Part shown: one piece after another, positions 23,595-32,075 of the stretch | Numbering within the stretch: position 1 is the stretch's first letter | Layout of the letters: every line of letters begins with the position of its first letter | Source of the DNA: Bin52 sp965213935 | GTDB taxonomy: Bacteria; Pseudomonadota; Alphaproteobacteria; Thalassobaculales; Thalassobaculaceae | NCBI GenBank assembly: GCA_965213935.1 | Contig: CBDCAO010000011.1 | Coordinates: forward strand, 248,001-312,000 | Length of the DNA stretch: 64,000 nt | Direction of reading: 5' to 3' | Program-made: the position numbers and the translations under genes | The notes under the pieces: model-generated | Databases searched by the model: none | What the model was told of the DNA's origin: nothing | Seen by the model: the letters and a program-made list of their open reading frames with translations, nothing else

Positions 23595-23651
23595 ACAGTC
23601 GACAATCCGCGCTGTCCGAACAGTCTGTACCCCGCACGGAGAGGCCTGAGC

Positions 23652-24788
23652 GTGACCGATCTTCTGGCAATCGTGACCGATAACCTGGTGCCGTTCCTGG
23701 TTATTCTGACGGTTTTGGTGTTCGTGCACGAATATGGCCACTACGCCGTTGCCCGGCGTGCGGGTGTGCGGGTCGAGGTGTTCTCGATCGGTTTCGGACC
23801 GGAACTGTTCGGCTGGACGGCCCGTTCGGGAACCCGCTGGAAGTTCTCGGCGATCCCGCTTGGCGGCTACGTCAGGATGTTCGGCGACACCGACCCGTCA
23901 AGCTCGGCCGGCGAGGGGCTGACGGAGATGAGCGAGGAGGAACGGGACGTCTCGTTCCACCACAAGTCGCTCGGTGCGCGCACCGCCATCGTTGTGGCGG
24001 GGCCGGCTGCCAATTTCCTGTTCGCGATCCTGGTGCTCGCGGTCCTGTACGCGAGTGTGGGACAGCGGCAGCTCGCTCCGACCGTTTCCGAGGTGATGGC
24101 CGGGAGTGCGGCCGAGGCCGGCGGCCTGGCGGCCGGCGACCGGGTCATCGAGGCCGACGGGGCGCCGATCGGACAGTTCGAGGACCTGCAGCAGGTGGTC
24201 CTGGCGAGTGCCGGCCGGCCGGTTGTCATGGTCGTGGAGCGCGACGGTGAACGGATCAGGCTCACCGTCACTCCGCGCCGGGTCGAGAGCACGGACAGTG
24301 CCGGGGGTATCGTCACCCGCGGCCAGCTCGGAGTGCGTGGCGGACTGGTGGAGTACCGGCGTGCGGACCCGCTCTCGGCGGTGTGGATCGCGACTGCGGA
24401 GACCTGGTCGCTCACCGTCCAGACACTGGCCGCGGTCCGCGAGATCATCACCGGCAGCAGGAGTGCCGAAGAACTCGGTGGTCCGCTCAGGATCGCGCAG
24501 ATCTCCGGATCGGCCGCGGATGCCGGACTGGCAACGGCGTTGTGGTTTACCGCCCTGCTGTCGATCAACCTCGGATTGATCAACCTGTTCCCGATCCCGG
24601 TCCTCGACGGTGGGCATCTTGTGTTCTACCTGGCCGAGGCGGTGCGTGGACGTCCGCTTGGAGCGCGCGTTCGGGAGTACGCATCGATCGCCGGTTTGAC
24701 TACGGTGATCGGTCTCATGGTATTTGTGACCTGGAACGATATAGTTCAGCTGCGGGTTGTCGATTTCTTTCACTCGTTGTTCAGTTGA
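23652..24788 (+). CDS. rseP: Regulator of sigma E, site-2 protease
   Basis: Inner-membrane zinc protease, 378 residues. The first membrane segment carries HEYGHY with the two zinc His and catalytic Glu; a single periplasmic PDZ domain spans about 125-205 (GSAAEAGGLAAGDRVIEADG). The third zinc ligand lies in NLFPIPVLDGGHLVFY near 315. E. coli RseP has two PDZ domains; one is usual in alphaproteobacteria. It cleaves anti-sigma factors and signal-peptide remnants. The start is GTG at 23652. Confidence 0.96.
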   Translation: MTDLLAIVTDNLVPFLVILTVLVFVHEYGHYAVARRAGVRVEVFSIGFGPELFGWTARSGTRWKFSAIPLGGYVRMFGDTDPSSSAGEGLTEMSEEERDVSFHHKSLGARTAIVVAGPAANFLFAILVLAVLYASVGQRQLAPTVSEVMAGSAAEAGGLAAGDRVIEADGAPIGQFEDLQQVVLASAGRPVVMVVERDGERIRLTVTPRRVESTDSAGGIVTRGQLGVRGGLVEYRRADPLSAVWIATAETWSLTVQTLAAVREIITGSRSAEELGGPLRIAQISGSAADAGLATALWFTALLSINLGLINLFPIPVLDGGHLVFYLAEAVRGRPLGARVREYASIAGLTTVIGLMVFVTWNDIVQLRVVDFFHSLFS

Positions 24789-24818
24789 AAAGCGGACAGG
24801 ACAGAGGCTCACAAGGCA

Positions 24819-27104
24819 ATGCTGAAACTATTCGGAGCGGCCCCGGGATGGTGCGGGTGGCTGTGCGCGGCCCTGGTGGCCGGGGTTCTTCTTGCGGCAC
24901 CGGTGGCCGTTGCCGACACCGTCGACGACATCGTGGTCAACGGCACCCAGCGGGTCGATCCGCAGACGGTCCTGTCCTACCTCGAGATCGAGCCCGGCGA
25001 TCCGTTTGAACCCGACCTGCTCGACGACTCCCTGAAGGCCCTGTTCGCGACCGGACTGTTTGCCGATGTGGTGGTGCGTCGTGACGGGACGACGCTGGTG
25101 GTCGAGGTCAAGGAGAATCCGGTCATCAACCGGATCGCCTTCGAGGGCAATGACCGGATCGAGAAAGAGGTTCTGGAGACCGAGGTCCAGCTGAAGCCCA
25201 GGCGGGTGTTCACCCGCACCAAGGTTCAGCGGGACGTCCAGCGGCTGCTCGATGTCTATCGCCTGAGCGGGCGGTTCGCCGCCCGGGTCGAGCCAAAGGT
25301 GATCGTGCTCGAGCAGAACCGGGTCGACCTCGTCTTCGAGATCGACGAGGGACCGCTGAGCCGGGTGCGCAGCATCACCTTCATCGGTAACCGCAGGTTC
25401 TCGGACTCCGACCTGCGCGACGTGATCCAGACCCGCGAATACGCGTTCTGGCGGTTGCTGACCAGCAACGACACCTATGACCCCGACCGGCTCGGCGTTG
25501 ACCGGGAGCTGCTGCGCCGCTTCTACCTTGAGGAGGGCTATGCCGACTTCAAGGTGGTCTCGGCGGTCGCCGAGCTCACCACGGATCGCACGGATTTCGT
25601 GATCACCTTCACGGTCGACGAGGGCCGGCGCTACCGCGTGGGTGCGGTCGGGTTCGACATCGCGCTCAAGCAGGTCACCGAGGACATGCTCCGTCCCCTG
25701 GTCCCCTTCGAGACCGACGACTGGTACGATGCGGACGCGGTTACCGAGGCTGCGGCGCAGATGGCGGACGCGGCCGGCGAGGTCGGATACGCCTTCGTCG
25801 ACATCCGCCCCAGGACCGAGCGGCACCGCGATGACCGGCGCATCGACATCACCTTCGAAATCGGCGAGGGACAGCGGGTTTTCGTCGAGCGCATCGAGAT
25901 CGAGGGCAACGTGCGCACGCTTGACGAGGTGGTCCGGCGCGAGTTGCGGGTGATCGAGGGCGATGCCTACAACACGGCGCGGCTGCGTGACTCCCACCGT
26001 CGGATCCGCAATCTCGGCTTCTTCAACTCGGTCGAAATCGAGCGCCAGCAGGGCAGCGCGCCGGACCGGATGAAGATCAGGCTGAAGGTCGACGAGCGCC
26101 CGACCGGCGAACTGTCCTTCGGAGTGGGATACTCCTCGCTGCAGGGCGTGCTCGGTGATGTCGGGATCACCGAGCGCAACCTGCTCGGCCGGGGCCAGAC
26201 TCTGAAGGCGCGTGTCCAGGCCTCGGGGCTGTCTCAGGAGTTCGATCTCGGTTTCGTCGAGCCGTATTTTTTCGACCGGGATGTGCTCGCCGGCGTCGAT
26301 CTGTTCCGGGTGACCCGGGACCGGCAGTCTGACAGTTCCTTCGACGAGAAGAAGACCGGCGGCGGGGTCCGGTTCGGCTACACCCTGAGCAGGGACCTGC
26401 GCCAGTCGGTCCGCTACCAGTTCAGGCGGACCCAGGTGCTCAACGTGGATGCGGCTGCCTCCCGCTTCATTGTCGAACAGGAAGGGACGACCACGACTTC
26501 CCAGGTCAGCCAGTCGCTAACCTACGACAAGCGCGACAACCGGCTCGATCCGACCGAGGGCTACCTGCTGTCCATGTCCACCGACGTTGCCGGTCTCGGC
26601 GGCGACACCCGGTTGCTGCGGCTTCGCGGCAACGGCGCCTACCACTTCCCGGTGTTCGATGACACCGTGCTCAGCGTCAGCGCCGAGGTCGGCCACGTGC
26701 TGGGCCTGGGCGAGGATGTCGCCATCGCCGAGCGGTTCTTCATCGGCGGCAGCGTCATTCGCGGCTTCGCGGCATCGGGTATCGGACCGAGGGACACGCT
26801 GACCAGCGACGCCCTTGGCGGCAACAACTACTATGCCGGAACGGTGGAATACAGTTTCCCGATCGGATTGCCCGATGACCTCGGCATCAAGCTGGCGGTG
26901 TTTGCCGATGCCGGCAGCCTGTGGCACGTGGAGGCCGTGGGGGACGAGGTTTTCGACAGTACCGCGGTCAGGCTTTCGGGCGGGGTCGGCGTGGCCTGGC
27001 GTACGGCGTTTGGCCTGATCCGCGTCGACGTCGCGGAGGCAGTCCTGAAAGAGGAGCAGGATGAAACCGAATTGGTTCGTTTCAGCTTCGGTTCGCGGTT
27101 CTGA
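24819..27104 (+). CDS. bamA: Outer membrane protein assembly factor BamA
   Basis: Omp85 protein, 761 residues, the core of the beta-barrel assembly machine. A Sec signal covers about residues 1-32 (AAPVAVADT). Five POTRA domains follow (first VDDIVVNGTQRVDPQTVLSY; later NRIAFEGNDRIEKE, VRSITFIGNRRFSDSDLRD, RIEIEGNVRTLDE). The barrel begins near 420 and includes FIGGSVIRGF, the conserved L6 loop motif, and ends VRFSFGSRF with the terminal aromatic insertion signal. Position between rseP and skp is standard. Confidence 0.98.
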   Translation: MLKLFGAAPGWCGWLCAALVAGVLLAAPVAVADTVDDIVVNGTQRVDPQTVLSYLEIEPGDPFEPDLLDDSLKALFATGLFADVVVRRDGTTLVVEVKENPVINRIAFEGNDRIEKEVLETEVQLKPRRVFTRTKVQRDVQRLLDVYRLSGRFAARVEPKVIVLEQNRVDLVFEIDEGPLSRVRSITFIGNRRFSDSDLRDVIQTREYAFWRLLTSNDTYDPDRLGVDRELLRRFYLEEGYADFKVVSAVAELTTDRTDFVITFTVDEGRRYRVGAVGFDIALKQVTEDMLRPLVPFETDDWYDADAVTEAAAQMADAAGEVGYAFVDIRPRTERHRDDRRIDITFEIGEGQRVFVERIEIEGNVRTLDEVVRRELRVIEGDAYNTARLRDSHRRIRNLGFFNSVEIERQQGSAPDRMKIRLKVDERPTGELSFGVGYSSLQGVLGDVGITERNLLGRGQTLKARVQASGLSQEFDLGFVEPYFFDRDVLAGVDLFRVTRDRQSDSSFDEKKTGGGVRFGYTLSRDLRQSVRYQFRRTQVLNVDAAASRFIVEQEGTTTTSQVSQSLTYDKRDNRLDPTEGYLLSMSTDVAGLGGDTRLLRLRGNGAYHFPVFDDTVLSVSAEVGHVLGLGEDVAIAERFFIGGSVIRGFAASGIGPRDTLTSDALGGNNYYAGTVEYSFPIGLPDDLGIKLAVFADAGSLWHVEAVGDEVFDSTAVRLSGGVGVAWRTAFGLIRVDVAEAVLKEEQDETELVRFSFGSRF

Positions 27105-27105
27105 C

Positions 27106-27735
27106 ATGACACAGGCAGAACGCGAATCCGTGCGACACCATCGGAGCGGCTGCCGGTTTGCGGTCTTCGCAGCCCTGTTTCTGGCTGTGGCGCTGCTGCT
27201 GCCGGGCGAGGTGCGCGCGCAGGACAAGTCGGCGCCGGCAGTACCGAGTGCGCTGCAGCCGGTACCGATCGCGGTGATCGACTTCGGCTGGGTTATTCGG
27301 GAATCGGAGGCGGCGAAGGGGATCAGGGCCGTGATCGATGCGCGGCGCAAGGAGTTCCGTACCCAGCTCGCAGGGGTTGAACAGCAGCTCAGGGCCGACG
27401 AGGACAAGCTCAACACCGACCGGCAGTTCATAACCGGGGAAGCCTTCCAGCAGCGCATGAAGGCGCTGAAGGAAAGGGCGGCCCATGCGCAGCGCCAGGC
27501 TGCGGCGGCCACCAAGCAGCTGCGCACCGCGCACGATTCCGCAATGAACCAGGTGCAGCAGGAACTCTACCGGATCTGCGCCGAGATCGCCGAACAGACG
27601 GGGGCAGGGGCGGTCCTGTTTCGAAGCTCGATTGTCATCGCGGTCAAGACGCTGGAGATCTCGGAGATTGCGCTCGGCCGGCTGAACGAGAGGATGCCTG
27701 CAGTCGAGGTGACGTTCGAAACAGCGCAGAACTGA
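27106..27735 (+). CDS. skp: Periplasmic chaperone Skp/OmpH
   Basis: OmpH/Skp-family chaperone, 209 residues. The signal anchor is at about 17-38, ending EVRAQ; the mature part has IAVIDFGWVIRESEAAKGI and then long charged helices (about 85-155, rich in Lys, Glu, Gln and Ala) that form the tentacle-like coiled coil. It holds unfolded outer-membrane proteins for BamA. The ATG at 27106 begins one base after the bamA stop. A longer frame from 27061 would overlap bamA and lacks a better ribosome site. Confidence 0.88.
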   Translation: MTQAERESVRHHRSGCRFAVFAALFLAVALLLPGEVRAQDKSAPAVPSALQPVPIAVIDFGWVIRESEAAKGIRAVIDARRKEFRTQLAGVEQQLRADEDKLNTDRQFITGEAFQQRMKALKERAAHAQRQAAAATKQLRTAHDSAMNQVQQELYRICAEIAEQTGAGAVLFRSSIVIAVKTLEISEIALGRLNERMPAVEVTFETAQN

Positions 27736-27745
27736 CGGACCGACA

Positions 27746-28804
27746 ATGGCGGATCCCCGTTTCTTCCCCCACGCGGGCGCGCTCAGCCTGGCCGAGGTGG
27801 CGGCCCGTACCGGATCGAAGCTGCTCAACTGCCCGGACCCCACGGTGAAGGTGGACGACGTGGCGCCGCTCGAGGCTGCGAAGCCGAGCGACGTGAGCTT
27901 TCTCGAGAACCGACGCTATCTCGACGCGCTGGCCCGGTCCGGAGCCGGGGCCTGCCTCATCCCCGGGGAACTGGTGCCACGGGCACCGGCGCACATGGCA
28001 TTGCTGGTGACCGGTGCGCCGCGGCGGAACTTTGCCCGTCTCGGCTGGTGCTTTCACCCCGAACCCGGGTTCGAGCCCGGGGTCTGCCCCGGAGCCATGA
28101 TTGCGGCGTCGGCGCGTCTCGGCGCGGGCAGCCGCGTTGAACCCGGTGCGGTGATCGGCGAACGGGTCGAGATCGGAGAGAGCTGCCTCATTGGCGCCAA
28201 CACCGTCATCGACGATGCGGTGGTGATCGGTCGTGAGACCCGGATCGGCGCCAGTGTCACGCTCTCGCACTGCGTCATCGGGGAGCGGTGCGAAATCCTG
28301 CCAGGTGCGCGGATCGGCCAGCACGGGTTCGGTTTCGATCGCGGCAGACACGGCACCGTCAGAATGCCACACCTTGGACGGGTGATGATCGAGGACGATG
28401 TCGAGATCGGAGCCAACTGCACGATCGACCGCGGAGCCGGGCCGGATACCCGGATCGGGCGCGGATCGATGCTCGACAACCTGGTACACCTGGCGCACAA
28501 TGTCCAGCTCGGCTGCGGATGCATTGTTGTGGCCCAGGTCGGCATCGCCGGCAGCACACGCCTCGGGGACCATGTGGTCATCGGTGGCCAGGCGGGCATC
28601 GTCGGACACATCGATATCGGTGATCGTGCACGGGTTGCAGGCCATGCCGGAGTGCACAGGAACATTCCGCCGGACGGGACCGTGGGCGGCTCTCCGGCGG
28701 TTCCGATAGACGAGTGGCGGCGGTCGGTGGCGATCCTGCGGCAATTGGCCCGGCGCGGCCTGAGGGCTCTCAAGACAGGCAATGGAGGCGGGTCGAATGA
28801 CTGA
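27746..28804 (+). CDS. lpxD: UDP-3-O-(3-hydroxyacyl)glucosamine N-acyltransferase
   Basis: LpxD, 352 residues, third committed step of lipid A synthesis. The N-terminal uridine-binding domain contains VDDVAPLEAAKPSDVSFLEN. A left-handed beta-helix of hexapeptide repeats spans about 115-320, with GQHGFGFDRG and VHLAHNVQLG holding the catalytic His region, and it ends in a C-terminal helix. It uses an acyl-ACP from fatty acid synthesis. The stop overlaps the fabZ start by 8 bases. Confidence 0.97.
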   Translation: MADPRFFPHAGALSLAEVAARTGSKLLNCPDPTVKVDDVAPLEAAKPSDVSFLENRRYLDALARSGAGACLIPGELVPRAPAHMALLVTGAPRRNFARLGWCFHPEPGFEPGVCPGAMIAASARLGAGSRVEPGAVIGERVEIGESCLIGANTVIDDAVVIGRETRIGASVTLSHCVIGERCEILPGARIGQHGFGFDRGRHGTVRMPHLGRVMIEDDVEIGANCTIDRGAGPDTRIGRGSMLDNLVHLAHNVQLGCGCIVVAQVGIAGSTRLGDHVVIGGQAGIVGHIDIGDRARVAGHAGVHRNIPPDGTVGGSPAVPIDEWRRSVAILRQLARRGLRALKTGNGGGSND

Positions 28805-29258
28805 GGGGGACGACTCCGGGGTACTCGACATCACGCGCATCAAGCAGCTCATTCCGCACCGCTACCCTTTCCTGATGGTCGACAGGGTCAGGGACGTGGT
28901 GCCGGGCGAGAGCGCCGTGGGGATCAAGAACGTCACGATCAACGAGCCGTATTTCGCCGGTCACTTTCCGGCACTGCCTGTCATGCCGGGAGTCATGATC
29001 ATCGAGGCGATGGCGCAGACCGCCAGCTGCCTGGTGATGGTCACGCTGGGATCGGAATCCGAAGGCAAGCTCGTGTTTTTCATGGCGGTGGAGTCGGCAC
29101 GGTTCCGCAAGCCGGTGGTGCCCGGCGACCGGATGGTGATCCATTGCCGGCTGCTGCGCCGGCGCGGTTCGGCCTGGAAGTTCACCGGTGAAGTGCTGGT
29201 CGATGACGTGGTTGTGGCCGAGGCTACCTGTCTGGCAATGGTGGTGGACAGGGAGTGA
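28797..29258 (+). CDS. fabZ: 3-hydroxyacyl-ACP dehydratase
   Basis: Hot-dog-fold dehydratase, 153 residues, for the fatty acid elongation cycle. IKQLIPHRYPFLMVDRV, then FAGHFPALPVMPGVMIIEAM with the catalytic His and Glu, and SARFRKPVVPGDRM are typical. The ATG at 28797 has GGAGG nine bases upstream. It competes with LpxD and LpxA for 3-hydroxyacyl-ACP, which explains its conserved place between them. Confidence 0.98.
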   Translation: MTEGDDSGVLDITRIKQLIPHRYPFLMVDRVRDVVPGESAVGIKNVTINEPYFAGHFPALPVMPGVMIIEAMAQTASCLVMVTLGSESEGKLVFFMAVESARFRKPVVPGDRMVIHCRLLRRRGSAWKFTGEVLVDDVVVAEATCLAMVVDRE

Positions 29259-29264
29259 CCGTCG

Positions 29265-30071
29265 GTGCGTGAAGCCGAGGTCCATCCGACCGCCATTGTC
29301 GACCCTGCGGCCGCCATTGGTCCCGGCGTGGTCATCGGCCCCTACTGCCTGGTGGGCCCGAATGTCCGCCTTGGCGACCGGGCCACGCTCAAGGGCCATG
29401 TCGTGGTCGACGGGCGGACCGTGATCGGTCCGGACACCACGGTCTACCCGTTCGCCACCATCGGCCTGGAGCCGCAGGACCTGAAATACGCCGGGGAACC
29501 GTCACGGCTGGAAATCGGCCGCGGCAACGTCATTCGCGAACATGTCACCATGCACACCGGCACCGAGGGTGGCGGCATGGTGACCCGGATCGGCGACGGC
29601 GGGCTGTTCATGGTCGGTGTGCACGTGGCGCACGACTGCCAGATCGGCGACCGGGTGATCCTGGCCAACAACGCGGCACTTGCCGGGCATGTCACCATCG
29701 GCGACGAGGCGATCCTCGGCGGGCTTGCCGCCGTGCACCAGTTCGTCCGCATCGGCGCACGGGCGATCGTGGGCGCCATGACCGCGGTGGACCGTGACGT
29801 GATCCCCTACGGATCGGTGAAGGGGCATCGTGGCACCCTGTCGGGACTGAACCTCGTGGGCATGCGCCGGCGCGGGCTCGCGCGCGCGGACATCGAGGTG
29901 GCGACAGACGCCTTCGACATGCTGTTCCGTGGCCCGGGAGCCCTGCGCGAGCGTATCGCGGCGCTTGAGGCCACCGGCCCCCATGATCCGCGGGTCCTCG
30001 AGATCCTCTCGTTCCTGCGTTCGGAGCCCTCGCGCCCGGTCTGCCAGCCACCGGTCTCCGCGACGCCGTGA
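29265..30071 (+). CDS. lpxA: UDP-N-acetylglucosamine O-acyltransferase
   Basis: LpxA, 268 residues, first step of lipid A synthesis. Hexapeptide repeats cover residues 5-190: HPTAIVDPAAAIGPGVVIGP, then REHVTMHTGT and VGVHVAHDCQIGD with the catalytic His, and GGLAAVHQFVRIG; the C-terminal helical domain includes GLNLVGMRRRG. The start is GTG at 29265. Its final four bases overlap the GTG start of lpxI. Confidence 0.98.
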   Translation: MREAEVHPTAIVDPAAAIGPGVVIGPYCLVGPNVRLGDRATLKGHVVVDGRTVIGPDTTVYPFATIGLEPQDLKYAGEPSRLEIGRGNVIREHVTMHTGTEGGGMVTRIGDGGLFMVGVHVAHDCQIGDRVILANNAALAGHVTIGDEAILGGLAAVHQFVRIGARAIVGAMTAVDRDVIPYGSVKGHRGTLSGLNLVGMRRRGLARADIEVATDAFDMLFRGPGALRERIAALEATGPHDPRVLEILSFLRSEPSRPVCQPPVSATP

Positions 30072-30895
30072 GCAGTCCGGCGCCGCTCGCCATTCTTGCC
30101 GGAGGCGGCACCCTGCCCGGCAGGCTGGCTGCGGCGCGCCGTGCCAGCGGCGGACAGGTCCTGGTTGTGGCATTTTCCGGCATCACCGACCCGGCTGGCG
30201 TCGCGGATCATGAGCACGTCTGGCTGAAACTGGGGCAGATCCAGGCGATGCACGATGCGATCCACCGGTTCGGGGCCCGGGAGGTGGTGATGGCAGGTCC
30301 GGTCCGCCGTCCCGCGCTCTCGTCACTGGCTCTCGACCGGAGGGCGTCGGGCATGCTGCTGCGCGCCGGACGCCGGGCCTTTGGTGACGACGGACTGTTG
30401 TCGGTCATTGTCGAGGAACTCGAGCGTGACGGACTCACGGTCATCGGGCTCGACGAGGTGATGGCCGGTGTCCTTGCTCCGTCGGGCCATATGGCCGGGC
30501 CCGAACCGGACCCGGAGAGCATTGCCGACATTCGCCGTGGACTGGAGGTGTTGCGCTTGCTGGGGGCCGCCGATGTCGGGCAGTGCGTGGCGGTGCAGCA
30601 CGGAATTGTGCTGGCGCTCGAGGCGATCGAGGGAACCGATGCCATGATCGCGCGCGCCGGATCGCTGCGCCGGCCGGGCCGTGGCCCGGTCCTGGTCAAG
30701 GCCAGCAAACCTGGACAGGAACGCCGGGTCGATCTGCCGACGGTGGGCGTGCGGACCATCGAGGCGGCAGCCGCCGCCGGGTTCGGCGGCATTGCCGTCG
30801 AGGCAGGCGGAACGGTGCTGCTTGACCGTGTGGACGTGAGTGCCGCCGCGACCGCGGCCGGACTGTTCCTGGTCGGGGTGGACCCGGTACGGTGA
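30068..30895 (+). CDS. lpxI: UDP-2,3-diacylglucosamine pyrophosphatase LpxI
   Basis: LpxI, 275 residues, the non-LpxH enzyme that forms lipid X in alphaproteobacteria by attacking the alpha-phosphorus of UDP-diacylglucosamine. It shows LAILAGGGTLPGRLA at the start, VWLKLGQIQAMHDAIHRFGA, VMAGPVRRPAL, and the C-terminal VLVKASKPGQERRVDLPTVG with the conserved Asp near 225. GTG start and GTGA overlaps at both ends place it firmly in the lpx operon. Confidence 0.97.
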   Translation: MSSPAPLAILAGGGTLPGRLAAARRASGGQVLVVAFSGITDPAGVADHEHVWLKLGQIQAMHDAIHRFGAREVVMAGPVRRPALSSLALDRRASGMLLRAGRRAFGDDGLLSVIVEELERDGLTVIGLDEVMAGVLAPSGHMAGPEPDPESIADIRRGLEVLRLLGAADVGQCVAVQHGIVLALEAIEGTDAMIARAGSLRRPGRGPVLVKASKPGQERRVDLPTVGVRTIEAAAAAGFGGIAVEAGGTVLLDRVDVSAAATAAGLFLVGVDPVR

Positions 30896-32049
30896 CAGGT
30901 CCCGTGCTGTTCTACCTGATTGCCGGCGAGGCGTCGGGTGATGCACTCGGGGCCGGGCTGATGCGCGCGCTCGGCGAGCTGACAGGCGGCGAGGCTCGGT
31001 TTGCCGGTATCGGTGGCGAGCAGATGCGGCGCGAGGGGCTGGACAGCCTGTTTCCGGTCTCCGAACTCGCGGTAATGGGGGTATTCGAGCTGCTGCCGCA
31101 CGTACCCCATCTGCTCGGGCGGGTGCGCGAGACGGTGGCGGATGTTGCGGCGCGGCAGCCCGCCGCTCTGGTGACCATCGATTCCAAGGCGTTTACGCTC
31201 AGGGTGGCAGGCCGCCTGCGCCGACAGGGCACCCGGGTGCCGCTCATCCACATGGTGGCGCCGACAGTGTGGGCATGGCGGCCCGGCCGGGCGCGGGTGA
31301 TCGCGCGTATCCTGGATCACCTGCTGGTGCTGTTCCCGTTCGAACCCGGCTACTTCGAGCCACACGGGCTTGGATGCACCTTTACCGGTCACCCTGCTGC
31401 CGGGCGGCCGGAAGGCGACGGCCCGGGATTCCGGGCGCGTTACGCGATTTCGCCTTCGGCACCGGTGCTTGCGGTGCTTCCCGGTTCGCGCCCGGGCGAG
31501 GTCCGCCGGCTTCTGCCCCCGTTCGCCGCCACGGTCGCCGGGCTCGCGGAGCGCATCGAGGGACTGCATGTTGTGATCCCGACGGTGACCGGTGTTGCCG
31601 AACAGGTGCGCGCCGGTGTCGCCGGCTGGCCGGTGCCGGTGACCGTCACCCGGGACCACGGGCTCGATGCCATGGCCGCGAGCACGGCGGCACTGGCCGC
31701 CTCGGGCACGGTGACACTGGAACTCGCACTGGCACGGGTGCCGAGTGTGGTCGCCTACCGGGTCAGTCCGATGTCGGCGCTGGTTGGCTGGATGCTGGTT
31801 GACCGCTCGGCGGTGGTGCTGCCGAACCGGGTACTGGAACAGCCGCTGTTTCCGCTGTTCCTGCAGGGGGAGTGCCGGGCCGACCGGCTGCTGCCTGCGG
31901 TTCTGGCGGCTCTCGGCGACGAGACGGTGCGCGCCCGGCAGATGACCGTGTCGCTCGAACTGCGCCGGCGTCTCAGCGTGCCCGGCGGGGCCGCACGGGT
32001 GGCGGCGCGTGCCGTGCTCGACGTCAGTGAACGGCACGGGCGCGCGTAG
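30892..32049 (+). CDS. lpxB: Lipid-A-disaccharide synthase
   Basis: LpxB, 385 residues, a GT-B glycosyltransferase joining lipid X with UDP-diacylglucosamine. FYLIAGEASGDALGAGLMRAL, GIGGEQMRREG, VAPTVWAWRPGRARVI and VLPGSRPGEVRRLLPPF are diagnostic; LAASGTVTLELALARVPSVV closes the nucleotide site. GTG start, overlapping lpxI by four bases. It ends the core block, and the convergent transporter gene stops 26 bases away; no strong rho-independent hairpin is visible in that gap. Confidence 0.97.
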   Translation: MTGPVLFYLIAGEASGDALGAGLMRALGELTGGEARFAGIGGEQMRREGLDSLFPVSELAVMGVFELLPHVPHLLGRVRETVADVAARQPAALVTIDSKAFTLRVAGRLRRQGTRVPLIHMVAPTVWAWRPGRARVIARILDHLLVLFPFEPGYFEPHGLGCTFTGHPAAGRPEGDGPGFRARYAISPSAPVLAVLPGSRPGEVRRLLPPFAATVAGLAERIEGLHVVIPTVTGVAEQVRAGVAGWPVPVTVTRDHGLDAMAASTAALAASGTVTLELALARVPSVVAYRVSPMSALVGWMLVDRSAVVLPNRVLEQPLFPLFLQGECRADRLLPAVLAALGDETVRARQMTVSLELRRRLSVPGGAARVAARAVLDVSERHGRA

Positions 32050-32075
32050 GTCGTGGCGGTCCGCGCCGTTTCCGC